Below, one piece after another: positions 41,099-50,476 of a stretch of DNA of 64,000 bases. The stretch is from SZUA-36 sp963749115. GTDB lineage: Bacteria > Pseudomonadota > Gammaproteobacteria > Xanthomonadales > SZUA-36. Location of the stretch: the NCBI GenBank assembly GCA_963749115.1, contig CAVVLP010000001.1:133769-197768 (forward strand), read 5' to 3'. The position numbers and the translations under genes were made by a program. The first letter of the stretch is position 1, and each line of letters opens with the position of its first letter. The notes under the pieces were generated by a model. It searched no databases. It saw only the letters and a list, made by a program, of their open reading frames with translations, and was not told the origin of the DNA.

Positions 41099-41977
41099 TC
41101 AGGCCAATACGAAACTGACAATAAATGGCAATAACGCAAACGCCATCAGCGTAGATATAACCACCATGCCTGCCACTTCTCCAGGTTCGCGTTGGTAACG
41201 CAGTGCCAGCAGGTAATTGAACACCGCGACCGGCATGGACATTTGCAGGACAAGCACACCACGCTCATCGCCTTGAAGACCAAACCAACCGGCCACCAAA
41301 ATGGCCAGCCCGAAACCGCCGAGTACGCGTATCAGGCTGAACAACAGGCTGTGTTTCCACTCGGCAACTTTCAGTTGAGCCAGTGAAACACCCAGGGTGA
41401 TTAACATCAGTGGAATGGTTGCGCCACCCAGTATGCCGGTCGTGTTATCCAGCCAGACAGGCAAAGACCTGCCGGTGCTGACCAGTACCACCGCGATGGC
41501 AGTTGCCCACAGCACCGGTTGTTTCAGCAAGCCGGCCAGGTTGCCACGTCCAGCCACCAGCACAATACCAAGCGACATCTGTAGCGTGAAAATCACCAGA
41601 AATACGGTCAGCCCAAGTGCCAGGCCGGTTTCACCAAAAGCAAACAGACACAGCGGCAGACCCATATTGCCGATATTGGGAAAGATCAGCGAGGGCAAAA
41701 AAGTGCTGATCTCAAGCCGCATCATGCGGATCAATAAACCACCCAGTACCAGCATGATCAAAAGGACGACCGCAGCCGCGGCAGAAACCTCTGCCATCTT
41801 GCCGATGTCGATACCCGCCTTGCTGAAGGATGAAACGATCAGGCATGGCGCTCCGATATTCATCACCAGTCGCGTCACGAAATCGACCGGATAATCGAGC
41901 CCCTTCCTGGCCCAGGCATAGCCCAAGCCGGAGCAGATCAGGATGGGTGCAATAACGGCAAACAGTTCGTTAAACAT
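41099..41977 (-). CDS. AEC-family (auxin efflux carrier-type) transporter
   Basis: 292 residues, ten predicted membrane helices, intact. It starts MFNELFAVIAPILICSGLGYAWARKG. Conserved small-residue and Asn/Gly motifs are seen in FPNIGNMGLPLCLFAFGETG (the first unwound helix) and MPVAVFNYLLALRYQREPGEVAGMVVIST (41205-41120). These fit the two crossover helices of the AEC fold. Bacterial AEC proteins export or import malate, malonate and other small organic acids. The substrate is not evident. A REP-like GGGGTCAG box lies just behind its stop. Confidence 0.9.
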   Translation of the reverse strand: MFNELFAVIAPILICSGLGYAWARKGLDYPVDFVTRLVMNIGAPCLIVSSFSKAGIDIGKMAEVSAAAAVVLLIMLVLGGLLIRMMRLEISTFLPSLIFPNIGNMGLPLCLFAFGETGLALGLTVFLVIFTLQMSLGIVLVAGRGNLAGLLKQPVLWATAIAVVLVSTGRSLPVWLDNTTGILGGATIPLMLITLGVSLAQLKVAEWKHSLLFSLIRVLGGFGLAILVAGWFGLQGDERGVLVLQMSMPVAVFNYLLALRYQREPGEVAGMVVISTLMAFALLPFIVSFVLA

Positions 41978-42076
41978 TTGCGAATGATAGGTTATTCAAC
42001 TACACAAAAGCTGTCATTGCAAACCAGCGGGTTCACTAGACACGTCTGCCAGGAAATGGCGTTGAAAAAAAAGGGA

Positions 42077-42703
42077 TCAGGTTGATTGCTTTGCCTTGTC
42101 TATCTCGGCAAGCGAATTGCGATAGTCAAGGTAATCGTGTGGGATAAATTCATATCGTGAATTCTGTTCAAGAACCAGTGCGGGAAAACTCCTGACCATC
42201 AGTTTATCGCGCAGCAATAACTGACGATGCAACTCGGCCTCGGTTTGTACCGAGCCCAAATCCGCCAGAAACAGGGCCCGGTCCAGACCCAATTCAACGG
42301 CCAACTCAACAAGAACCGGGATATCGGACGGGTTCATCGCCCGCAGATAATAGGCCTTCTGAATGCTCTCGATCATCTCCTCTTCCGCACCTTGACGTGA
42401 GGCCGCAATGACTGCGCGGCAAGCTTTGTAGGTATCGCGGCGTGGTTGGTTTTTGGTCCAGAAATCGAAATTGAATTGTGTACCGAGACTGGATTCAATC
42501 TGCCGCCAGTGGCCCTGCACCATCAACCGCGTTTGCTCCGGCATTGGCTGATCACTATCAGGTGCAAGACCACCCAGCACGTTCTGCCATTTGACCGAAG
42601 CGGGCAGGTTTTCACGCAATTGCAACAGGGTGGGCCGATATGCCCAGCACCAGCTGCACATGGGATCATGGACGTAATAAAGCGTGGCTGAAGATTGTGG
42701 CAC
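42077..42703 (-). CDS. DsbA-family cytosolic oxidoreductase-like protein
   Basis: 208 residues from GTG 42703. The thioredoxin fold has an active-site motif CSWCW in YYVHDPMCSWCWAYRP, and a long helical insertion (RRDTYKACRAVIAASRQGAEEEMI), typical of the FrnE/2-hydroxychromene-isomerase branch. The cis-Pro region is VRSFPALVLEQN. No signal peptide, so it acts in the cytosol, possibly as a thiol reductase or glutathione-dependent enzyme. It follows the GNAT gene by 8 bases in the same direction and uses a GTG start, so coupled translation is likely. Confidence 0.87.
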   Translation of the reverse strand: MPQSSATLYYVHDPMCSWCWAYRPTLLQLRENLPASVKWQNVLGGLAPDSDQPMPEQTRLMVQGHWRQIESSLGTQFNFDFWTKNQPRRDTYKACRAVIAASRQGAEEEMIESIQKAYYLRAMNPSDIPVLVELAVELGLDRALFLADLGSVQTEAELHRQLLLRDKLMVRSFPALVLEQNSRYEFIPHDYLDYRNSLAEIDKAKQST

Positions 42704-42711
42704 GAGATGTT

Positions 42712-43218
42712 CTACAGCATCATCTCGTATTGCAAGGCGTCTACGCCATATATGTGGATTAGCGGACCCTTGCTCATACCCAGTTTTTCCGCGACCCGGA
42801 TCGATGCAATATTCTCAGGAATGATCAACGCGATCAGTTTCTCTATTTTGAGGTCCTCCCTGGCAAATTCGACACAGGCCCTGGCTGCCTCGGTACCAAT
42901 ACCCCTGCCCCAGTATTCCTTCAGATAACGATACCCGACTTCCGGCAAGTCGATTTCAGGCAGGTATTTGATTCCGCAAAAACCGATAACTTTACCCGTT
43001 TCTTTCCATTCAACCGCAAAACGACCATAACCGTACTTCTCATAATCGGATAAAGGACCCTTTTCCAGACGTTGCCTGGTTTCATCGATATCCCTGACAG
43101 GGTCATCTGCATACTTGATGACGTCCGGGTCCGTATTCAATTGGTGCATGACCTGCAGGTCATCGTGGGTAAATAACCGGAGCCTTAATCTCGTTGTTTC
43201 CAGGTGCGTGCGGATCAT
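42712..43218 (-). CDS. GNAT acetyltransferase (RimJ/RimL-like)
   Basis: 168 residues from ATG 43218; a GTG four codons upstream is possible and neither has a strong ribosome site. The acetyl-CoA-binding motif A is EYWGRGIGTEAARACVEFA. Motif B (NIASIRVAEKLGM) and the N-terminal strand LETTRLRLRLFTHDDLQVM mark the RimJ/RimL branch, which acetylates N-terminal amines of ribosomal proteins or small molecules. The frame is intact. First gene of a two-gene unit with the DsbA-family protein. Confidence 0.88.
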   Translation of the reverse strand: MIRTHLETTRLRLRLFTHDDLQVMHQLNTDPDVIKYADDPVRDIDETRQRLEKGPLSDYEKYGYGRFAVEWKETGKVIGFCGIKYLPEIDLPEVGYRYLKEYWGRGIGTEAARACVEFAREDLKIEKLIALIIPENIASIRVAEKLGMSKGPLIHIYGVDALQYEMML

Positions 43219-43407
43219 TTCTTTGTACACTCTTCGAGGCAGATTTCATCTCCATTTAATTGGATCTTTCCGGTCTTGTCAAAAATGCCGGCCAAATCGA
43301 TGCATTGCCTACGTCCGTCAGTGTGGAATTAATCGCCGAGTTTGCAGTATCGCCTGATTTTGTTCAATTTAAACAAATAGCCGAAGGTATATTTTGAGGA
43401 GGCGATT

Positions 43408-43572
43408 TCAGCCTTTCTTTCTTGGCGGGTTTTTCAAGTTACGTTCCAGTTCATCAGCGATCATACGGAGCTTTTGAATCAAATGATTTACTTCATATTG
43501 ACCCCGCAATTTGCCCAGGTCATGGGCAATGCGTCGGATGTGGTCCGGGTAGGATTCTGATTTCAACTTCAT
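43408..43572 (-). CDS. Small helical protein, 54 residues
   Basis: ATG 43572 has GGAGAAAG just upstream; an upstream in-frame extension to 43614 lacks such a site. The product (MKLKSESYPDHIRRIAHDLG...) is strongly helical and basic at its end (ERNLKNPPRKKG). It contains a pattern of heptad-like hydrophobics (RMIADELERNL). No family is recognised. It lies between the divergent GNAT and rssA genes and has its own short transcription unit. Confidence 0.55.
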   Translation of the reverse strand: MKLKSESYPDHIRRIAHDLGKLRGQYEVNHLIQKLRMIADELERNLKNPPRKKG

Positions 43573-43743
43573 TTCTTTCTCCACCAATGAGTATACCAAA
43601 ACCCGGTAATACATCCGGTCTGGTGCGCAAGTGCATATCGCTGAGCACCTGACAACGAAATTTCCTGGTTCTGAAAATCAACTTGCGGGCGATGGTTTGA
43701 CTTCCCTTATAATGAAGCCTGTCAATTCAATGGACCAGCAAGG

Positions 43744-44694
43744 ATGACTAACCCCGGTGCTTCACCAAAAATCGGCCTGGCGCTGGGCAGCGGTGCCTCC
43801 CGTGGTTGGTCGCATATCGGTATCATCAAGGCCCTGTTACGGGAAGGCATAGAACCTGACATCGTCTGCGGCACCTCGGTGGGCGCCATGATCGGCGCAT
43901 CCTACCTGACCGGAAATCTGGCCAAGCTTGAAGACTGGGTTCTCGGCTCAACCCGAACAGATGTGCTGAAGTTTTTCAACGTCAAACTCACCCAGTCCGG
44001 CTTTGTAGACAGCGACAGAATGAAGCGGTTTCTGTACCGGTTTGTCGGCGGTGAAAACCTTCTGATAGAACAACTGCCAAAACGATTTGCGGCGATATCA
44101 ACCGATCTTCAAACCGGCCGGGAAGTCTGGTTTCAGGAAGGTGGGCTCGCAGATGCGGTCAGGGCCTCCATGGCCCTGCCGGGTTTGTTTCCGGCGGTTC
44201 GCCACGAACATCGCTGGCTGGTCGATGGAGGTCTGGTCAACCCCGTCCCTGTCACGACCTGCCGTGCACTGGGAGCAGATATCGTGATTGCGGTTAATCT
44301 GAATTCAGACGTTATCGGTCGTCATAACCAAAAAAAGCCTGACCCTGACACCCTTAAGAAAAAGGGTGTGTTGCACAACTTGAAGCAAACCACCCTTGAG
44401 TATTCCAGTTCAATGTTTCCGAACCCCGGCAAGCAGGAAGATGCACCCGGTCTTTTTGCTTCGATCACCAACTCGATCAATATCGTTCAGGATCGAATCA
44501 CCCGCAGTCGACTGGCGGGAGACCCGGCCGAGGTGGTGATCTCACCGAGGTTGGCGCATATCGGGTTGCTGGAGTTTCAGCGGGCTGCCGAAGCAATTGC
44601 AGAAGGTGAGAACTGCGTAAAAAGCGCAATGGAAGACATACGAAAAGTAACGGGGAAAACTCTGAAAACCTTAAACCGGTTTTACACGGGATAG
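43744..44694 (+). CDS. rssA: Patatin-like phospholipase RssA
   Basis: 316 residues, intact. The glycine-rich oxyanion motif is GLALGSGASRGWSHIG, the nucleophile elbow CGTSVGAMIG holds the catalytic Ser, and the Asp is in WLVDGGLVNPVP. This Ser-Asp dyad and the MALPGLFPAVRH stretch define the RssA branch of patatins. It should hydrolyse phospholipids or lysophospholipids at the inner face of the membrane. E. coli rssA is paired with rssB, but no rssB is near here. The stop is only 21 bases from the convergent epimerase gene. Confidence 0.92.
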   Translation: MTNPGASPKIGLALGSGASRGWSHIGIIKALLREGIEPDIVCGTSVGAMIGASYLTGNLAKLEDWVLGSTRTDVLKFFNVKLTQSGFVDSDRMKRFLYRFVGGENLLIEQLPKRFAAISTDLQTGREVWFQEGGLADAVRASMALPGLFPAVRHEHRWLVDGGLVNPVPVTTCRALGADIVIAVNLNSDVIGRHNQKKPDPDTLKKKGVLHNLKQTTLEYSSSMFPNPGKQEDAPGLFASITNSINIVQDRITRSRLAGDPAEVVISPRLAHIGLLEFQRAAEAIAEGENCVKSAMEDIRKVTGKTLKTLNRFYTG

Positions 44695-44715
44695 GGCCCG
44701 TCTTTGAACACCTGG

Positions 44716-45664
44716 TCATGGTAACCCTTTGAACCGACCTGTTCTGATATACGGCTTTTTGGAGAGTTGCCCGTCTTTCAACTGCTCCAGGATATATGCA
44801 AAATCGTATTTCGGCCGCCAACCCAGATCTTCCCTGGCCGCATCATTGACGTAAACCCGGTCGATCTTCTCGAACATACTCCAGCCGAGCCGCTCGTAAA
44901 CTTCACTGTATTCAGGGTAGCATCGAAGCACAACGGCCGGTGCATTGGTGTTCAGGTCGAGTAAATCTTCCGGCTGAAATGGTGTGGTAGCACTGATGAT
45001 GTACCTGCCAAAACCCAATTTGGAAGCACGCTCCGCCCGCTGCAATATGGGCGCCAACGACATCCTCAAGTTCGACACGGCGAAACAGAAACTCATTGGC
45101 CTTGGCATTGTCACCGCTGTATTTATCACGTTTCAGCTTGTCATCATCCTCCTCCGGGAAGAACCGGGAGGTACGCAGGATGATGCAATTGAGGTGGTGT
45201 TTTCGGTGAAATAATAAACACAGGTCTTCAGCGGCTGTTTTGGTGACACCGTAGATGTTCTTCGGAACAGGTCTGACATCCTCGGTCACCCAGGCGGCGG
45301 GTGTTCCTGCGGGTGGCCTCAGGGCATCACCGAACACGCTGGTGGTGCTGGTGAAAATGAAGGCCTTTACACCGTCAGCCTTTGCTGCCTGCAAAAGCGT
45401 CAGCGTGCCGGACACATTCGTATCGACAAAATCCTGCATCGAGTGGGTCGCAACATGCGGTTTGTGCAGCGTTGCCGTGTGGTAAACGACCTGTACACCC
45501 TGCATACAAGCGCTTACAGAATCACGGTCATCAACGGAACCAACCACATCTGTGAACGCAGATTCCTTGATATCCAAACCCAAAACTTCATGACCGCTTT
45601 CACGCAGGCTACGAACCATCGCCTCACCCAGGTGACCGGAACTGCCTGTAACCAGAATCTTCAT
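44716..45664 (-). CDS. NAD-dependent sugar epimerase/dehydratase, one frame break
   Basis: About 316 residues joined. The Rossmann motif is ILVTGSSGHLGEAMVRSLRE. The extended SDR triad Ser-Tyr-Lys lies in IFTSTTSVFG and VPKNIYGVTKTAAE. After a break at about 45060, the substrate-binding half includes RYIISATTPFQPEDLLDLN and AAREDLGWRPKYDFAYILEQL. It resembles UDP-glucose-4-epimerase-like SDRs. The exact sugar nucleotide is uncertain, and no glycosyltransferase genes are close by. Confidence 0.87.
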
Positions 45665-45795
45665 GGCTGGGCAATTTAATAGTGATTAGTCTTAAAAGCA
45701 ATTGTTCATGAACGATTTTTGAAATACTTGCTGTGCTTGAGATACCTTTGTCCCAATTGAATGATTTTCAGATTTACTTTTCAGGTGGGACGGAC

Positions 45796-45903
45796 GCTGG
45801 GGTGGGAGTATTGCCTTCCAGGACTCGCTAGTCACATCCATGTGGCGCTCGGACTCGGCTTCCTGCCTCGTACGGTCCTGGAAGGCAATACTCCCACCCC
45901 AGC
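45796..45903. repeat. Long perfect inverted repeat (28-bp arms)
   Basis: The arm at 45796-45823 (starts GCTGGGGTGGGAG) is repeated perfectly as its reverse complement at 45876-45903, with 52 bases between. It lies in the 619-base gap 45665-46283, which holds no convincing gene. The open frames across it are byproducts of the palindrome. It may be a small mobile palindrome or cruciform. A hairpin artefact of sequencing is also possible. The rest of the gap (45904-46283) shows only the TonB-receptor leader and nothing else. Confidence 0.75.
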
Positions 45904-46283
45904 TTCAACCGAAACCGAGTGCATCTATCAGAAACCACTGTCCTTTGATTACGCACAGTGCCGAGGGTGTTATGTTCAGGATGAACGGTATATCGCGATA
46001 GAGCACAGGGATGTGCGGCGCGATTGCGGCAGTTTTGCACGGCACCTGAAGATGAACGGTTTGTCGTGACAGAACCCACAGGACGTGCTTGAGCGTGTCC
46101 TGACGTAAGGTACTGCATGGCCTCAGCTACCCGACTGATCAGCAGCCCAATTTCCTGGGTTCATTTATTTCAAAGTTCATTCTGAAAATGTACAAAACGC
46201 TCCCCAATATGGCGTATGATTCACCACTGAATGCATCAAAAGCATGTAGTTCCACCCAAAGAAATCTTAATAATGGAGAGCAC

Positions 46284-48491
46284 ATGAATAAGAAACCATT
46301 AACACTTGCGGCGATCGTCGCAACTGCAATCTCAGTTTTAACCAGCCCTTCGCTTTTGGCACAAACTACCGATGAAGATGAAAACAGCCTTCTGGAGGAG
46401 GTCATCGTAACGGCCACCAAGCGCGAAGAGAGTATTTACGAAGTCCCCATTGCCATCACGGCCTTTACGCAGGCCGGCATCGAGCGCCAGGGCATTACGG
46501 ACCTGACCGATATCGGCAAGTTCGTACCCAACCTGAATGTCACCGGTTTTTCTGCCGGTCACACGTCATCGGTTAACCCCTTTATCCGCGGCATTGGTTT
46601 GCAGGATCACCTGATCACAACGGACCCGGGTGTTGGAGTCTACGTTGATGGTGTATATCTTGGCCGCCAGGTCGGACAGAACTGGTCGCTGGCCAATATC
46701 GAGCGTGTAGAAGTGCTGCGTGGTCCGCAGGGTACGCTGTATGGACGTAACTCTATCGGCGGCGCAATCAACATTATCACCCGCCAACCGGGTGACGAAA
46801 ACGGCGGCCGGGTGAAACTGTATGGCGGTACCCGTGGCCGGTTATACGGTGATGCCTATTACAATGCGAAGCTGGGTGAGCAATTTGCCGCTTCGGCCAC
46901 AGGTTCCTGGACTCATCGCGACGGCGTGGGTGACTTCGTGAACCTGGATACTTCTAAAGACGTGGGTGAGTTGCAGGACTGGTCAGTACGGGTCGCCGCC
47001 AAGTGGATGCCGACCGAAGACTTTTCCATCCTGGCAGCCTATGACAAGGCCAAGGGTAAAGGGGGCTTAAGACCCTACACCACCCTGATCGATGAAGTGC
47101 CTTCGGGTCTCCTGTATCAGTTGGGGGCAAGAAACAGCGATGTTTCCGACGACCCTTACGATAATAATGGCGGTTTTTACCTTGATGCCGACGGTAACGT
47201 CGTTGCATCCAATATCGTATCCAACGATGCGGACGGCTGGTCGGTTACCGCCGATTGGGATATGAACGAAGAGCTTGCCTGGAAGTTTATCTACGCGGAC
47301 CGCAGCTCCGAGTACACGTCAGGCCTGGATGATGACAGCGTTGCATCCACCTTGTTCACCTATCCGGAGACGGGCTATGCCGATCAAAAGTCAGCCGAGC
47401 TTCAGTTTTTCGGGGATTTCGGCAGCTGGGATTTTGTCACCGGTCTTTACTGGTTCAAGGAAAAAGGCGCCAACAGGCAGGACCCCAACTTCTTCGCCGG
47501 TGGTCCGGGTACATTTGAGCTGGGACAGAAGGCCAAGAGCAAGGCGATCTACGCCAATGTCGGATTCCAGGCCACCGAAACCCTGCGCCTGTCGGGCGGT
47601 TTGCGTTACACCAAGGATGACAAGGACGCCTGGGTCAACATCAATGACAGTCTGATCGAGGAATCCAACAGCCGCGACTGGAATGAAACCAGTTGGGAAA
47701 TCGCCGCGGTCTGGGACATGAACGAACGTCTGAACCTGTACGGTACCATCCAGAACGGCTACCAGTCCGGCCAGTTTCCACCCCGGCCCTATTGCCTGTT
47801 TGGTAACCTCGATTTCACCCAACCAGGCAATGTCAGCCGGCCGAACTGTTTCGAAGCCAATGACAACGTAACGGCGACCAACTACGAAATCGGTCTGAAA
47901 GGCACACTCACCGATACATTCCAGATGAGCATAGCCGCGTTTTACACCAATTATTCCGACCTGCCCTACCAGGTCAGTGAATCCAGCGGTGGTGGATTCA
48001 ATACCGTTAATATCATCGTCGATCAGACCTCCAAGGGCTTGGAGTGGGAAAGCACATGGGCGCCAACCGATGCCTTTGCCCTTTACACCACCCTGGGTTA
48101 TCTCGATGCAGACGTGGATAGTGACAATCCCTTCGCGGTCGCACCTCTCGCACCCAAGTGGACAGCGTCCATCAGCCCGCAGTACACCATGGATCTTGAG
48201 AATGGCGGCGAGTTGTTGTTTAGAGGTGACTGGTCCTACCGTGCCAAGATGTACGGCGAGCCCAGTAGCGACCCTGCAAGATTCACCCGGATCAGCAGTC
48301 GCGACCTGTTTAATTTCGATGTGACCTACACCGAGCCGAATGGCCGCTGGTCGCTGTCCCTGTATGGCCGCAACGTGACCAATGAGAAATACGACAACGC
48401 CCGTCTTCTGCCTACCGATTACGTGCTGATCATTCTCAATAATGACCTGAGTGAGTTCGGTCTTCGTTGGGTGTACAACTTCGGCGGATAA
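46284..48491 (+). CDS. TonB-dependent outer-membrane receptor
   Basis: 735 residues. ATG 46284 follows GGAG by about 6 bases; a signal peptide ends LLAQ. The plug domain begins with a TonB box-like LLEEVIVTATKREES, then LTDIGKFVPNLNV and VEVLRGPQGTLYGRNSIGGAINI, the standard plug signature. A 22-strand barrel follows (many aromatic-rich strands, e.g. LSLYGRNVTNEKYDNARLL), ending in a terminal strand FGLRWVYNFGG. It lies just ahead of a TRAP transporter, suggesting an outer-membrane step for the same compound. The frame is intact and a strong terminator follows. Confidence 0.93.
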   Translation: MNKKPLTLAAIVATAISVLTSPSLLAQTTDEDENSLLEEVIVTATKREESIYEVPIAITAFTQAGIERQGITDLTDIGKFVPNLNVTGFSAGHTSSVNPFIRGIGLQDHLITTDPGVGVYVDGVYLGRQVGQNWSLANIERVEVLRGPQGTLYGRNSIGGAINIITRQPGDENGGRVKLYGGTRGRLYGDAYYNAKLGEQFAASATGSWTHRDGVGDFVNLDTSKDVGELQDWSVRVAAKWMPTEDFSILAAYDKAKGKGGLRPYTTLIDEVPSGLLYQLGARNSDVSDDPYDNNGGFYLDADGNVVASNIVSNDADGWSVTADWDMNEELAWKFIYADRSSEYTSGLDDDSVASTLFTYPETGYADQKSAELQFFGDFGSWDFVTGLYWFKEKGANRQDPNFFAGGPGTFELGQKAKSKAIYANVGFQATETLRLSGGLRYTKDDKDAWVNINDSLIEESNSRDWNETSWEIAAVWDMNERLNLYGTIQNGYQSGQFPPRPYCLFGNLDFTQPGNVSRPNCFEANDNVTATNYEIGLKGTLTDTFQMSIAAFYTNYSDLPYQVSESSGGGFNTVNIIVDQTSKGLEWESTWAPTDAFALYTTLGYLDADVDSDNPFAVAPLAPKWTASISPQYTMDLENGGELLFRGDWSYRAKMYGEPSSDPARFTRISSRDLFNFDVTYTEPNGRWSLSLYGRNVTNEKYDNARLLPTDYVLIILNNDLSEFGLRWVYNFGG

Positions 48492-48507
48492 CCAGCAACT
48501 TCGAAAG

Positions 48508-48538
48508 AAAAACCGGCGGCACTCTGCCGCCGGTTTTT
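48508..48538 (+). terminator. Rho-independent terminator of the TonB receptor
   Basis: AAAAACCGGCGGCA (48508-48521) pairs perfectly with TGCCGCCGGTTTTT (48525-48538) around a CTC loop. The arms end in T5. It could work in both directions and isolates the receptor from the TRAP genes. Confidence 0.92.
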
Positions 48539-48678
48539 AATATACGACCAAAGGTGACGTTGACAACCATGTTGTTTCGGACAATAGTTGTTATGGGTAT
48601 ATAGACGCATTATAAAGCGCTGGCCCGGGTTCACAGACCCGCGCGATAAAGACCCTCTGCACTCAAGGAAAAAATGAA

Positions 48679-49799
48679 ATGAAACAGCTAAAGCACTCCA
48701 TGAAACTGCTTTCCGGCCTGTTGGCCCTGGTTGCCTTCATCAGCCTGCCAGCCTGTGGCGAAAAACAGCAGGCGGCAACACCTGAAGGCCAAAAAGCAGA
48801 AAAGGAAACCATTGTCTGGAAACTGGCCCAGACCTGGGGAACGGGTTTCCCCATTTTTGGCGATGCGGTTATCAGGATGGCCGACCTGGTCAAGGTCATG
48901 TCCAATGGCGAAATGGAAATTCGAATTGATTCGGCCAACAAACACAAGGCTGCCTTTGGTATCCTCGATATGGTCAAGGCCGGTCAGTATGAAATGGGTC
49001 ATTCAGCCTCCTACTACTGGAAGGGTAAAGACGCCAACACCATGTTTTTCACCACCATGCCCTTCGGCATGATCGCGCCCGAGCAGTACGCCTGGTTCTA
49101 TTACGGCGGTGGTATGGAACTGATGAAAAAAGTCTATGACAAACATGGTGTATATTCCTTCCCCGGCGGCAACACCGGCAACCAGATGGGTGGCTGGTTC
49201 CGTAAAGAAATCAATACCCTGGATGACTTGCAAGGTCTCAAAATGCGTATCCCCGGTTTTGCGGGTGAAGTCCTCTCCAAGCTCGGTGTGGTGGTAACCA
49301 ATATCGCTCCGGGCGAACTCTACACGGCACTCGATCGCGGCACCATCGATGCACTCGAGTGGGTCGGTCCATCCCTCGATCTCAATATGGGCTTCCAGAA
49401 GATTGCGCCCTACTACTACACCGGTTGGCACGAGCCGGCAACCGAACTGCAATTCATGGTCAACCAGGAAAAGTTTGATGCACTGCCCGAACACCTGCAG
49501 CAGATTCTGACCATCGCGATGCAATATGCAGCCTATGACATGTATGCCCGCTCCTACCACGAGAGTGCAGTCAACTGGGCTTCAATTGAACAAGAATACC
49601 CGGAAGTTCAGATTCGCACTTTCTCACCCGAGATTATCAGCGCCATGAAGCAGGCCAATGATGAGTTGCTGGCAGCCAGTGCCGCCAGCTGACCCGACTT
49701 TTAAAGAGATTCTCGATTCACAGAAAAGCCTATATGAAAATGGCCCGTAAATGGACCGAGATTTCTGACTACGCTTACCTCAAAGATAATATTGAGTAA
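48679..49799 (+). CDS. dctP: TRAP-transporter solute-binding lipoprotein, two frame breaks near the C-terminus
   Basis: About 372 residues when joined. ATG 48679 opens a lipoprotein signal with lipobox SLPAC. The family segment GGWFRKEINTLDDLQGLKMRI and the ligand-region LYTALDRGTIDALEWVGPSLDL are those of the TakP-like subgroup, which bind 2-oxo acids or related carboxylates through an Arg in the former. The first frame stops at 49692, but the expected C-terminus continues in shifted frames (DPTFKEILDSQ, then KMARKWTEISDYAYLKDNIE) to a TAA at 49797-49799, so two indels lie near 49690 and 49725. Confidence 0.88.
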
Positions 49800-49854
49800 T
49801 CCCAATCAGACTCCCGGCTACGACCGGGAGTCTCCCTTTGGGTAAAGGCGTTCA

Positions 49855-50395
49855 ATGCTGCTGAGGCTGGAAAAATTCTTCGACCGCTTCTCCGACCTGA
49901 TGGGCTGGATTGCCGGTCTGTCTGAACCTGCTCATGCTGATCAACGTGTTCTACGATTCCATCATGCGCTATTTCTTCAACAGCGGTTCCATTGCCTTGC
50001 AGGAAATGGAATGGCACCTGTTCGCCATGGTCTTCCTGTTTGGTATTGCCTACGCGCTCAAGGAAGACGGTCATGTGCGTGTTGATATCCTTTACGACCG
50101 CTTCTCTCCGCGCTGGAAAGCCGTCGTCAATATCGGCGGTATCTTGCTGTTATTGCTGCCACTCAGCGTTCTGGTCATCGAGGGCTCCATCTGGTACGTG
50201 ACCGAGGCCTTCACCTCCGGTGAGATCAGTGGTGACCCGGGTGGCTTGACCCAGCGCTGGCTGATCAAGCTGGTGATCCCGGCTTCCTTTGTGTTTCTGA
50301 TCGTCTCGGCCACCGGGTTTGTTATTCATAACATCAATATTTTCAGAGGTCTGGAAGCGCCGCCGGTACGGAGTATCGAGAATGAAATTCTGTAG
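49855..50395 (+). CDS. dctQ: TRAP-transporter small permease DctQ, one frame break
   Basis: About 180 residues joined. It begins MLLRLEKFFDRFSDLMGWIAGL at 49855, and after a break at about 49915 continues NLLMLINVFYDSIMRYFF, EMEWHLFAMVFLFGIAYALKEDGHVRVDILYDRFS. Four membrane helices are present, with the conserved helix-loop RVDILYDRFSPRWK of DctQ proteins. It forms the small membrane subunit with DctM. It starts 55 bases behind dctP, in an operon dctPQM. Confidence 0.87.
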
Positions 50396-50476
50396 CCGCG
50401 CAGACCTTAAGCCGGTGCTTGGCTAAATGAGATTCTTCGTTGTGAGTATTGACCCGTTGCAAAAAGGCATACGTAC

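Noticed and set aside
45761..46118. Open frames across the 28-bp inverted repeat
   Set aside because: Both strands encode the same phrase, WEYCLPG, because of the palindrome. No ribosome site and no homology.
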